Shown one piece after another: positions 1 to 6,552 of a stretch of 6,863 nucleotides of DNA. Origin of the DNA: JAYTQG01 sp043746815 (lineage in GTDB: Bacteria > Actinomycetota > Thermoleophilia > Miltoncostaeales > Miltoncostaeaceae); contig JAYTQG010000229.1 in the NCBI GenBank assembly GCA_043746815.1, positions 1 through 6,863 on the forward strand, read 5' to 3'. Below the pieces are notes generated by a model. That model did no database searches, was not told the origin of the DNA, and saw nothing but the letters and a program-made list of their open reading frames with translations. Within the stretch, counting starts at the first letter, position 1. Each line of letters begins with the position of its first letter. The position numbers were made by a program, and so were the translations under genes.

Positions 1-69
1 CCCGCCCGCGATGGAGATACGGGAGACTCGCCGATCCGTCGGCCGTTCACGAATGTCACCATAGACCAT
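1..69 (-). CDS. Possible start of a further minus-strand gene, cut by the window edge
   Basis: From ATG 69-67 the frame is open for 23 codons to the edge, beginning MVYGDIRERPTDRRVSRI. A second ATG at 62-60 opens a different frame, beginning MVTFVNGRRIGESPVSPS. Neither has a clear Shine-Dalgarno and neither is recognisable from so few residues. The tight spacing of the operon makes a following co-directional gene likely, but I cannot say which frame is real, and the true start could lie outside the window. Confidence 0.2.
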   Translation of the reverse strand, partial: MVYGDIRERPTDRRVSRISIAGG

Positions 70-75
70 ACGGTG
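57..75 (-). other. Small inverted repeat (RNA hairpin) downstream of the operon
   Basis: On the minus strand this reads CACCGTA TGGTC TATGGTG: a 7-bp stem with one G-U pair and a 5-base loop, starting 16 bases after the stop at 92. No U-tract follows, so it is not a classical intrinsic terminator. It could be a weak terminator, an mRNA end stabiliser, or cover for the start codons at 69 and 62 that lie within it. Confidence 0.35.
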
Positions 76-91
76 TACGTCAGCGAATCGT

Positions 92-805
92 TCAGGCACT
101 GCGGGCGATCTGTTCGAACAGCACACGGGTGAGGTCAGAACGCACAACCCGCTTGCCCAGGCCCGCTACGCTCGCCGTCCGCTGCTGCAACGAAGCGCGA
201 TCGATCGCGGGGTCGTCGACCAGATTGACGATGTTCAGGTGCTCGTCGGTCAAAAGAATCCCCCCTTGAATGAGCGTCCCGGTCGCCCGGCGCGCCTGCG
301 AAAGGCCAGCGATTTTCCGCTGACCGATGACCACCTCATGGGGCGACTTCCCCCCGAAGCAGAGGCGCGAGGAGGGGTGGGTGTCATCGAGGGCTGCCGT
401 GCGGGCTTCCCCGGCCTCGAGTCGATGCGAGGCGATACCGACGTGTGCGAGGGCCGCCACGACCCCGTCTCCAACGAAGCGGTAGCTCTCAACGACGTCC
501 GTCGTCGCGAGAGGGTGGCCCTTCGGGAGCAGGACGTCGAAGGCCAACAATCCCGCGTCCCAGAGCAGCGGGCCACCGCCAGTCGCGCGCGTTGTCACGG
601 CGACGCCTGCTGACTCGCACGCCCCCCTGTCGACAAGGTCGACGGCCCCGCCACGACCGAGCACGAGTGTCGGTCCATCGACGTGCCAAACCACAATGGA
701 AGGGGGGTCGCCTGGAGACAGCGCGGCAAGCATGGCCACGCCGCGCTGGATTGCCTCCGTCGCGCTGCACAAGGGGGGGGCCAACTGCCGCCACTCCCGT
801 GCCAT
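92..805 (-). CDS. Lipoate-protein ligase / octanoyltransferase family protein (LipM/LplA-like)
   Basis: The product is 237 residues, shorter than LplA (about 337) and somewhat shorter than Bacillus LipM (about 278). The family attaches lipoate, or moves octanoate, to the lysine of lipoyl domains in the cytosol. Family motifs are visible: LVLGRG near residue 50, TRATGGGPLLWDAGLLAFDV (72-91, the R-x-x-GGG-x-x-x-x-D-x-G-x-L block), then LCFGGKSPHEVVIGQRKIAG (148-167) and SQARR, then LIQGGILL. Lys164 in QRKIAG matches the conserved lysine. Cys149 in the CFxxxSxxEV context matches the acyl-carrying cysteine of LipM-type transferases, which favours octanoyl transfer over ATP-dependent lipoate ligation, but alignment by eye cannot settle this. 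ATG 805-803 overlaps the lpdA TAA (807-805) by one base, and no good Shine-Dalgarno is visible, so translation probably depends on reinitiation after lpdA. The natural targets are Lys45 and Lys149 of the adjacent fusion. A run of eight C residues sits at codons 9-11. Confidence 0.85.
   Translation of the reverse strand: MAREWRQLAPPLCSATEAIQRGVAMLAALSPGDPPSIVVWHVDGPTLVLGRGGAVDLVDRGACESAGVAVTTRATGGGPLLWDAGLLAFDVLLPKGHPLATTDVVESYRFVGDGVVAALAHVGIASHRLEAGEARTAALDDTHPSSRLCFGGKSPHEVVIGQRKIAGLSQARRATGTLIQGGILLTDEHLNIVNLVDDPAIDRASLQQRTASVAGLGKRVVRSDLTRVLFEQIARSA
773..780 (-). repeat. C8 homopolymer near the 5' end of the lipoyl-transferase gene
   Basis: The coding strand has eight consecutive C residues (codons GCC CCC CCC, Ala9-Pro11). 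A gain of one base would shift reading into a frame that stops at 489 and lose the catalytic part. Such runs are prone to slippage and sequencing error. The tract is seen; any switching role is speculation. Confidence 0.6.
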
Positions 806-2178
806 TAGTTCAGATACGCGGCGACGCCTTCGCCCTGCTGGGCCGCGTGCATCACCATTTCGCTCACCGTGGGGTGCGCGTGGATGATGCTCCCCAGTTC
901 GCTCATCGTCAGTCCGTCGGCAAGTGCGATGCCGATTTCCTGAATCAATTCGACCGCATGCGCCCCCATAATCGTGGCCCCAAGCAGTTCGTCAGTCGTC
1001 TTGTCGGCGACCAGTTGAACAAAGCCATCCGCTTCACCCTCGCCCAGGGCTTTGCCCGACCCGCCGAAGCGCGCGGTACCAAGTTTGACCTCGTGCCCGG
1101 CCTCTTTCGCGGCGTCGGCGTGCAGTCCCACGGTTGCGATTTCGGGGTGCGTGTAGATGCAACTGGGGACCACGGTCCGATCCATCGCCATACGAGGGCC
1201 GTGGTTCATGGCGTTCTCGATCGCCCGGTGAGCCTCAGCTTCGGCCAGGTGCGCCAACTGCAGGCCACCAATGCAGTCACCCGCCGCGTAGATCCTCGGG
1301 TTCGCGGTTTGGAGGTACTCGTCGACCTGAATGAAGCCACGTTCATCAACGATCACGCCCGCTGCTTCGAGGCCAATGTCACGAGTGTTCGCGCGTCGGC
1401 CGATGGAGACCAGCACCTTGTCCGCCTCGATGACGGTGCCGTTTTCCAGGGTTGCCGTGACGGAAGTCTCGCCGTACTCCATCCCCGAGACCTTGGTCCC
1501 GAGGTGGAAGGCGACGCCCTCCTTTTCAAGTGTCCGCTGAAACTGGGTTGCGGTGCGGTTGTCGATGCCTGCGAGCAGGCGGGGAAGCATCTCGACCACG
1601 GTGATCTCGCTGCCAAGCGCGGCAAACATGCTGGCGAACTCGCAGCCAATGACTCCGCCGCCGATCACGAGGAGGCGCTTCGGCACCTCTTCAAGTACGA
1701 GGATGTCGTTTGACGTCATCAGCGACGGGTGATCCATGTCGAGCCCCGGTAGGCCAGCCACGGACGTTCCTGTTGTCACGATCAGGATGTCGTAGGGAAT
1801 GCTGCGACCGTCCGCCTCCACTGCGCCATCAACGACGCGCCCAGCGGACATGACGACCTCGATCTTGTGACGCTTACATGCGGCCTCGACGCCGCCTCGG
1901 AGCTTCCCGACGATGTCAGTCTTGCGGTCCATCATCTTCGAGAAGTTGAACGAGACCTCAGGAACGACCAGGCCAAATTCGTCCGCCCGGCGAATCTTCC
2001 GCAAGAGATCCGCGGTTGCGAGCAGTGCCTTCGTGGGGATGCACCCCCAGTTTAGGCACGTACCACCAAGATATTCCTTCTCCACCATGCTGACGCTGGC
2101 GCCCATTTGCGCGGCGCGCAGCGCGGCGACATCACCGGCGGGGCCGCCACCAAGGACGACAACACGCAGTGCGCTCAT
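805..2178 (-). CDS. lpdA: Dihydrolipoamide dehydrogenase (E3)
   Basis: The product is 457 residues, a typical length for E3. This cytosolic flavoenzyme reoxidises dihydrolipoyl arms of 2-oxoacid dehydrogenase complexes and passes electrons through a disulfide and FAD to NAD+. Visible motifs are the N-terminal FAD fold (VVVLGGGPAGDVAALRAA, residues 6-23), the redox disulfide CLNWGCIPTK (Cys41, Cys46), the NAD-binding GGGVIGCEFAS (173-183), the second FAD motif YAAGDCIGG, and the C-terminal HAHPTVSE with the His435/Glu440 catalytic pair. No key residue is missing. I chose ATG 2178 because the FAD motif follows directly, a GGAG lies 4 bases upstream, and the ATG overlaps the TGA of the fusion gene as ATGA. 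The longer frame from 2259 would add 27 residues of non-homologous appearance. The overlap implies translational coupling to the fusion, whose E3-binding domain is the expected docking site. The same E3 may also serve other complexes encoded elsewhere. Identification is secure. Confidence 0.97.
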   Translation of the reverse strand: MSALRVVVLGGGPAGDVAALRAAQMGASVSMVEKEYLGGTCLNWGCIPTKALLATADLLRKIRRADEFGLVVPEVSFNFSKMMDRKTDIVGKLRGGVEAACKRHKIEVVMSAGRVVDGAVEADGRSIPYDILIVTTGTSVAGLPGLDMDHPSLMTSNDILVLEEVPKRLLVIGGGVIGCEFASMFAALGSEITVVEMLPRLLAGIDNRTATQFQRTLEKEGVAFHLGTKVSGMEYGETSVTATLENGTVIEADKVLVSIGRRANTRDIGLEAAGVIVDERGFIQVDEYLQTANPRIYAAGDCIGGLQLAHLAEAEAHRAIENAMNHGPRMAMDRTVVPSCIYTHPEIATVGLHADAAKEAGHEVKLGTARFGGSGKALGEGEADGFVQLVADKTTDELLGATIMGAHAVELIQEIGIALADGLTMSELGSIIHAHPTVSEMVMHAAQQGEGVAAYLN

Positions 2179-5100
2179 CGTGCTCCGTTGTTGGACGACG
2201 CACCCTCGAAGGTAGCGGCCAGAATTCGTTGCTGCTCGGTGACGTGTGCTTGCGGCCACCCCTCGCTCGGCGACGCGCGCGGCTCACGACCGATGTAGCC
2301 AAGGCGAATTTCGCCTGGCAGGCAACTTGACATGTTCCGGTTTACAAAGTCCCAGGCACCCATGTTCCTTGGCTCCTCCTGGACCCATGACACGTCCGTC
2401 AATCTTGGGTAGCGTTCGATCACCGCGCGCACGGCCTCGTGCGGGAACGGTGCCAGCATCTCAACCCGGACCAAGACGAGATCTTCAGCACCAGCACGAG
2501 AGGCGTGGGCGTCCAACTCGTGGAAAATTTTTCCGGTACACAGACGCATCCGCGTCACACGGTCGCGGCGCGGGCGACCCGTTGGGTCGTCGATCACATA
2601 GTTGAACTGGCCACCACTCAGCTCGTCCAGCGTCGCAGATGCCGCTTTCAACCGCAGCAAACTCTTCGGGGTCATGATGATCAGCGGCCGGATCTCATCA
2701 ACGAGTGCCTGCTTACGCAAGAGATGGAAGTACTGAGCGGCCGTCGAGCAGTTCGCGACCCGCATGTTGTCCTGCGCGCAGAGCTGCAAGAAGCGCTCAG
2801 GGCGAGCGGAGGAGTGCTCCGGACCATTGCCCTCGTATCCGTGCGGCAGCAGCAGGGTGAGGCGTGATGGCTGGCCCCACTTCGCGTGGCCAGAGGAGAT
2901 GAACTGATCCACCATGATCTGGGCGCCGTTTGCGAAGTCGCCGTACTGCGCTTCCCAGAGCACCAGCGCGTCCGGCGCTTCCGTGGAGTAGCCATACTCG
3001 AAGCCGACGCAGGCCGCCTCAGAAAGCGGACTGTTGTGCACTTCGAACGTGGCCTTCGCCTGGACGAGATGGCCCATCGGCATGTGCAGACGCCCCGGTC
3101 CAACGTGCCAACTTTCGGCTTCGTTGACGTCGTGAAGTACCAGGTGACGCTGGCTGAACGTGCCGCGCTCGGCGTCCTGGCCGGTGAGACGCACCGGGAC
3201 CCCCTCGAGCAGCAGTGACGCATAGGCAAGGGCCTCTGCATGCGCCCAACCGATGCCACCCTCGGTCATTGCCGTGCGACGACGCTCCAATTGGGGAACC
3301 AGCTTCGGATGGACGGTGAAGCCCTCCGGGACCATCAGGAGCTGCTCGTTCAGGCTGGTCAACATTTCGTTGTCGACGGCCGTCTTGATGGACAGTTTTC
3401 GCTGACGCACTGCGTGGACGTGGTCGGTCGTGCGTTCAGTTCCCGTGGCCAGTTGGTGACGGACGTTCCCAAGCGCCTCAGTCAACCGCTTGTCGGCGGC
3501 GTCAGACAGACCGTGGACATCCTCCTGACTGAGGACTCCACTGCTCGTCAGGCGCTGGGCGTAGACCTGCGCGGGTGTGTCGTGCGCCTTGATCATCCGG
3601 GACATCACCGGCTGCGTGTACGCGGGCTCGTCCACCTCGTTGTGTCCGAGTCGGCGGTAACCGATCAGATCGATCAGGACGTCTTCGCCGAACTGATTGC
3701 GAAAATCGACCGCCAAGCGGACAGCGGCCATGCAGGCCTCGGCGTCATCGCCGTTGACGTGGATGATGGGCATATCAAAGCCCTTGGCCAGGTCACTCGC
3801 GTAGCGGGTTGATCGCGAATCGGTCGGCTCGGTGGTGAAGCCCACCTGGTTGTTGGCGATGATGTGGATGACGCCGCCGGTCGAATATCCGGGAAGCGCC
3901 TGGAGGTTCAGTCCCTCCGCGTTCACACCCTGGCCGGGGAAGGCAGCGTCGCCGTGAATGAGCACTGGGACGGCGATCGTTGGGTCACGGTGAACATCGC
4001 GGCCCTTGCGAATTGTCTGCCGGGCGCGGGTACGCCCCTGGACGACGGCATTCACCTGTTCAAGGTGACTCGGGTTTGGCGCAAGGGTCACGGTGACGGG
4101 ACGTCCCGAACTCGAAACGAACGTGCCTTCCGCACCCAGGTGGTACTTCACGTCCCCGGCGGTGTCCGGCGGGATCACATCGTCATCGTCCATTTCGAGG
4201 CCGACTTCCATGTGGCCCTCGAACTCGGCCAAAATCTGCTCTTCAGGCTGGCCGACAACATTCGTGATGACGTTCAAACGGCCACGGTGTGCCATTCCGA
4301 TCACAACCTCGGCCGCACCCGCGCTGGCGCAGCGGTCGATCACCTCGTTCAGCATCGGGACGAGGGCGTCGACTCCCTCGATTGAGAACGTTTTCTGGCC
4401 GAGGTACGTCCTGCGCAGGAAGCGATCGAAGGCGTCGACCTTCGTCAGCTGCTCAAGTAGTTGGCGCTTTGCCTCAGGCGTCAGTGGCTCGCGGTGTCCA
4501 CCGGTTTCGATCGTGTGGCGCAGCCAATGGCGCTGATCGCGGTCGGCAATGTGTTCGATCTCGTAGGCGATGGTGCCGCAGTAGACCTCGCGCAGCTTCG
4601 GGAGAATGTCGGCGAAGGTCTCGGCCTCGAAGAAGACGTTCAGAACCGATCCGGGGACGCGCGCCATCATCGCCTGCGTGAGGCCGAGGAAGGTTGGATC
4701 AAACGCCGCCCAGCCTTCGGGCTCGGCACCGAGGGGGTCCAGGTGAGCCGCCATATGGCCGTGGGTACGGTAGTTGCGGACCTCGGCGGCGGCCAGTGCA
4801 ACGGCTTTTAGGAGCTCCTCGTCTGGCGCTCCGACCGGTGCGGCCGTCGCGCTCACGGCGGGGGCTGCCACTGCCATTGGTGCGACAGGAAGCGGGGTGA
4901 GGGCGACCCCGAGGCTGGCGGCGACCTCCTCGTAGAAATTCCCGTCGCCGGTGAGGAACATGTCGATTTGCCGCAGGAAGGCACCGCTCTCGGCACCTTG
5001 AATGACACGGTGGTCGTAGGTGCTGGTGATCGTCATCACCTTGCCGACACCAAGTTCCTTCAAGCGTGCTGGCTCGATGCGGTCGAAGCCCATTGGGTAG

Positions 5101-6452
5101 GCGATTGAGCCGGTGGCAACGATGGTGCCTTGGCCGACCATGAGGCGCGGAACCGATGCGACGGTGCCAAACCCACCTGGGTTCGTCAGACTGACGCTCG
5201 CCCCGCGCAGTTCATCCGGGGTGACCTTCCCGATCCGCGAGCGGGCGATCAGGTCCTGGAACGCGGCGTAGAAGCCATCGAAGCCAAGCGTCTCGGCAGC
5301 CTTGATCACCGGAACGAGCAATGAGCGACTGCCGTCCTTGCGCTCGACATCGACCGCGATGCCAATATCGACGTGATCGCGCACCAGTTTGTGCGGGGTT
5401 CCGTCAATCCGCGCGAAACCCGATCCCATCTGCAGATCGGCGGCCACGGCCTTGACAATCGCCCACGCGATGAGGTGCGTGTAGGAAAGCTTTTCCTTGC
5501 GGCCTGCAGCGGCGATGGCGGCGTTCAGGCCGGCTCGCCTGGCGTCGAGCGTTGCGACGTTCAGGGTCCGGAAGGTCGTCGCAGTCGGAACCTCGCGGCT
5601 GTTGTCCATGTACTGGGCAAGGACCGCCGCCGGACCCTTCAAGACAACTGCGCCCTCCGGAATGGGCGTTGGCTCGACGTTTCCGCCTGCCTGGACATCC
5701 ATTCGACGCACCTTACCCCCGGGGCCAGTACCAACAAGGGTCGCGAGGTCGACGCCTCGTTCGGCGGCCATTCGTCGTGCGAGGGGACTTGCCGCAATGT
5801 CGGAGCGGATTGGAGCGGCGGCGGGTGGCCCGCTTGCAATCGGCGCAGCGGGTGCTGGGGCGGCCGGTACTGATGGGGAGGGACTCGGCGACCCACTGGC
5901 CGCCGCGATGACACACAGTGGCGCCTGGACTTCGAAGGTTTCGCCGTTGGGAATGCGGATCTCGGTCACGACACCGGAGGCGGGGGAGGGCACCTCAATG
6001 TCGACCTTGTCGGTTGAGACTTCGACGAGGATGTCGTCCACGTTCACCTGGTCGCCAACGGCGACGCGCCACTCGACAACCGTGCCTTCGACGACGGACT
6101 CCATCGCGGGGAGAACAACTTCAGTCGGGATGCCCGGCTCCTCAATTGCGTCTGGTGGGGTAGCGGCCGCATCGGGGGCCGCTCCGTTGGTCGGTGTGGA
6201 TACCTGCCCGGAGGGGTCGATCTCGCACAGCAGGGCCCCAGTCTCAACCGTTGCGCCTGGTCCCGCGACGATGCGTACGAGTACGCCAGCACTGGGCGCT
6301 GGGACCTCGACATCGACCTTGTCGGTCGTGACGTCGAGGAGAATCTCGCCCGCTTCTACGGGGTCGCCGACTGCGCGCCGCCATTCAACGACGATGCCTT
6401 CGGTGACGGACTCACCGAGATCCGGGAGAGTTAGGGAGACAAGAGACGACAC
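2175..6452 (-). CDS. kgd: Multifunctional 2-oxoglutarate dehydrogenase E2-E1 fusion with two lipoyl domains (Kgd/OdhA type)
   Basis: From GTG 6452 the product is about 1425 residues (1430 from ATG 6467, 1433 from ATG 6476). Domains in order: lipoyl domain 1 (about 4-79, lipoyl Lys45 in TTDKVDVE); lipoyl domain 2 (about 109-184, Lys149 in STDKVDIE); an Ala/Pro linker; an E3-binding domain (about 216-256, SPLARRMAAERGVDL then GTGPGGKV); an E2 acyltransferase (about 286-518, SLTNPGGFGTVASVPRLM and DHRVIQG with His481); an Ala/Pro linker (about 518-542); and E1 (about 542-1425). In E1 I see GHMAAHLDPLG, AHRGRLNV (721-728), GDVKYHLG, HGDAAFPGQG (833-842) with NNQVGFTT (867-874) as the thiamine diphosphate site, GHNEVDEP, and LPHGYEGNGPEHSSAR. 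The His residues in AHRGRLN and KYHLG match those that recognise 2-oxoglutarate in E. coli SucA. The protein acts in the cytosolic TCA cycle: it decarboxylates 2-oxoglutarate, succinylates the lipoyl arms and transfers succinyl to CoA. The known Kgd and OdhA have E2-like plus E1 parts but no lipoyl or E3-binding domain, so this version is unusually complete. The usual E1 N-terminal peptide is absent. The gene is followed by lpdA with an ATGA overlap. The 2-oxoglutarate role is very likely; another 2-oxoacid is not excluded. Confidence 0.95.
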   Translation of the reverse strand: MSSLVSLTLPDLGESVTEGIVVEWRRAVGDPVEAGEILLDVTTDKVDVEVPAPSAGVLVRIVAGPGATVETGALLCEIDPSGQVSTPTNGAAPDAAATPPDAIEEPGIPTEVVLPAMESVVEGTVVEWRVAVGDQVNVDDILVEVSTDKVDIEVPSPASGVVTEIRIPNGETFEVQAPLCVIAAASGSPSPSPSVPAAPAPAAPIASGPPAAAPIRSDIAASPLARRMAAERGVDLATLVGTGPGGKVRRMDVQAGGNVEPTPIPEGAVVLKGPAAVLAQYMDNSREVPTATTFRTLNVATLDARRAGLNAAIAAAGRKEKLSYTHLIAWAIVKAVAADLQMGSGFARIDGTPHKLVRDHVDIGIAVDVERKDGSRSLLVPVIKAAETLGFDGFYAAFQDLIARSRIGKVTPDELRGASVSLTNPGGFGTVASVPRLMVGQGTIVATGSIAYPMGFDRIEPARLKELGVGKVMTITSTYDHRVIQGAESGAFLRQIDMFLTGDGNFYEEVAASLGVALTPLPVAPMAVAAPAVSATAAPVGAPDEELLKAVALAAAEVRNYRTHGHMAAHLDPLGAEPEGWAAFDPTFLGLTQAMMARVPGSVLNVFFEAETFADILPKLREVYCGTIAYEIEHIADRDQRHWLRHTIETGGHREPLTPEAKRQLLEQLTKVDAFDRFLRRTYLGQKTFSIEGVDALVPMLNEVIDRCASAGAAEVVIGMAHRGRLNVITNVVGQPEEQILAEFEGHMEVGLEMDDDDVIPPDTAGDVKYHLGAEGTFVSSSGRPVTVTLAPNPSHLEQVNAVVQGRTRARQTIRKGRDVHRDPTIAVPVLIHGDAAFPGQGVNAEGLNLQALPGYSTGGVIHIIANNQVGFTTEPTDSRSTRYASDLAKGFDMPIIHVNGDDAEACMAAVRLAVDFRNQFGEDVLIDLIGYRRLGHNEVDEPAYTQPVMSRMIKAHDTPAQVYAQRLTSSGVLSQEDVHGLSDAADKRLTEALGNVRHQLATGTERTTDHVHAVRQRKLSIKTAVDNEMLTSLNEQLLMVPEGFTVHPKLVPQLERRRTAMTEGGIGWAHAEALAYASLLLEGVPVRLTGQDAERGTFSQRHLVLHDVNEAESWHVGPGRLHMPMGHLVQAKATFEVHNSPLSEAACVGFEYGYSTEAPDALVLWEAQYGDFANGAQIMVDQFISSGHAKWGQPSRLTLLLPHGYEGNGPEHSSARPERFLQLCAQDNMRVANCSTAAQYFHLLRKQALVDEIRPLIIMTPKSLLRLKAASATLDELSGGQFNYVIDDPTGRPRRDRVTRMRLCTGKIFHELDAHASRAGAEDLVLVRVEMLAPFPHEAVRAVIERYPRLTDVSWVQEEPRNMGAWDFVNRNMSSCLPGEIRLGYIGREPRASPSEGWPQAHVTEQQRILAATFEGASSNNGAR
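2183..2186 (-). promoter_or_regulatory. Ribosome binding site of lpdA, inside the end of the fusion gene
   Basis: The minus strand reads GGAG, then the spacer CACG, then ATG (2178-2176). The motif lies within the last codons of the fusion gene (NNGAR-stop). It decides the lpdA start in favour of ATG 2178 over an in-frame ATG further upstream at 2259. Confidence 0.6.
5901..6128 (-). repeat. Lipoyl domain 2 coding segment (tandem duplicate, copy 2)
   Basis: This is the second lipoyl domain, from PTEVVLPAMESVVEG to about LCVIAAA, with the lipoyl lysine in STDKVDIE (codon 6008-6006). Compared with copy 1 it lacks one residue in the first turn: LPAMES against LPDLGES, so the Gly normally before Glu-Ser is gone. 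The segment around the lysine is intact, so lipoylation is still expected. A Ser/Pro/Ala linker follows and leads to the E3-binding domain. Confidence 0.85.
6216..6443 (-). repeat. Lipoyl domain 1 coding segment (tandem duplicate, copy 1)
   Basis: This segment codes for a complete biotinyl/lipoyl-type domain starting near LTLPDLGESVTEG and ending near ALLCEIDPSG. The lipoyl lysine is in TTDKVDVE, codon 6320-6318. By eye it matches copy 2 at about half of aligned residues, with the same core (VVEWR, AVGD, TDKVD, EVP, LC). An Ala/Pro/Thr-rich linker of about 30 residues separates the copies. This is an intragenic domain duplication, diverged enough to be old. Confidence 0.85.
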
Positions 6453-6457
6453 AAGAA

Positions 6458-6462
6458 CTCCC
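6458..6462 (-). promoter_or_regulatory. Ribosome binding site that selects the GTG start of the E2-E1 fusion
   Basis: The minus strand reads GGGAG, then a 5-base spacer TTCTT, then GTG at 6452-6450. The two in-frame ATG codons just upstream (6476 and 6467) have no comparable purine motif before them: CCCGCGA precedes the first and only AAG the second. The GTG start also places the first lipoyl-domain strand about six residues from the N-terminus, as is usual in E2 proteins. This supports GTG 6452 but does not exclude ATG 6467 or ATG 6476. Confidence 0.5.
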
Positions 6463-6534
6463 GTCATCTTAGACATTCGCGGGCAGAACGGGTACGGCGA
6501 AGCGCACCAAACGGTCTTCCGCGAACCTTGTCGG

Positions 6535-6545
6535 CCTCCTCCCTC
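6535..6545 (-). promoter_or_regulatory. Shine-Dalgarno-like purine block without a matching start codon
   Basis: On the minus strand this reads GAGGGAGGAGG, close to a perfect anti-16S match, and it begins 7 bases after the TAG of the upstream gene. No ATG, GTG or TTG follows at 4-12 bases. The first in-frame ATG of the downstream gene is about 60 bases further on. It may be a ribosome standby or regulatory element, the remnant of a start, or chance. The motif is seen directly; any role is inference. Confidence 0.3.
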
Positions 6546-6552
6546 ACAATGC

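Noticed and set aside
445..1713. Long plus-strand open frame of 422 codons opposite lpdA and the lipoyl-transferase gene
   Set aside because: It runs antisense across two well-identified genes, its product is Arg/His/Asp-rich with no recognisable motif, and such frames are expected opposite GC-rich coding DNA.
2179..2259. Longer lpdA from ATG 2259
   Set aside because: It adds 27 residues with no E3 resemblance, while ATG 2178 has a GGAG site, overlaps the upstream stop, and leads straight into the FAD motif.
3240..4385. Plus-strand open frames (190 and 173 codons) opposite the E1 region
   Set aside because: Both lie wholly antisense to conserved E1 motifs, show no domain signature and no convincing ribosome site, and are shadows of the real frame.
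5373..5873. Plus-strand open frame opposite the E2 and E3-binding region
   Set aside because: It is antisense to conserved E2 sequence and has no recognisable protein features.
6453..6552. Promoter for the fusion operon
   Set aside because: TTGTGA- and TTGGTG-like hexamers occur, but neither has a credible -10 element at 16-18 bases, so no promoter is called.
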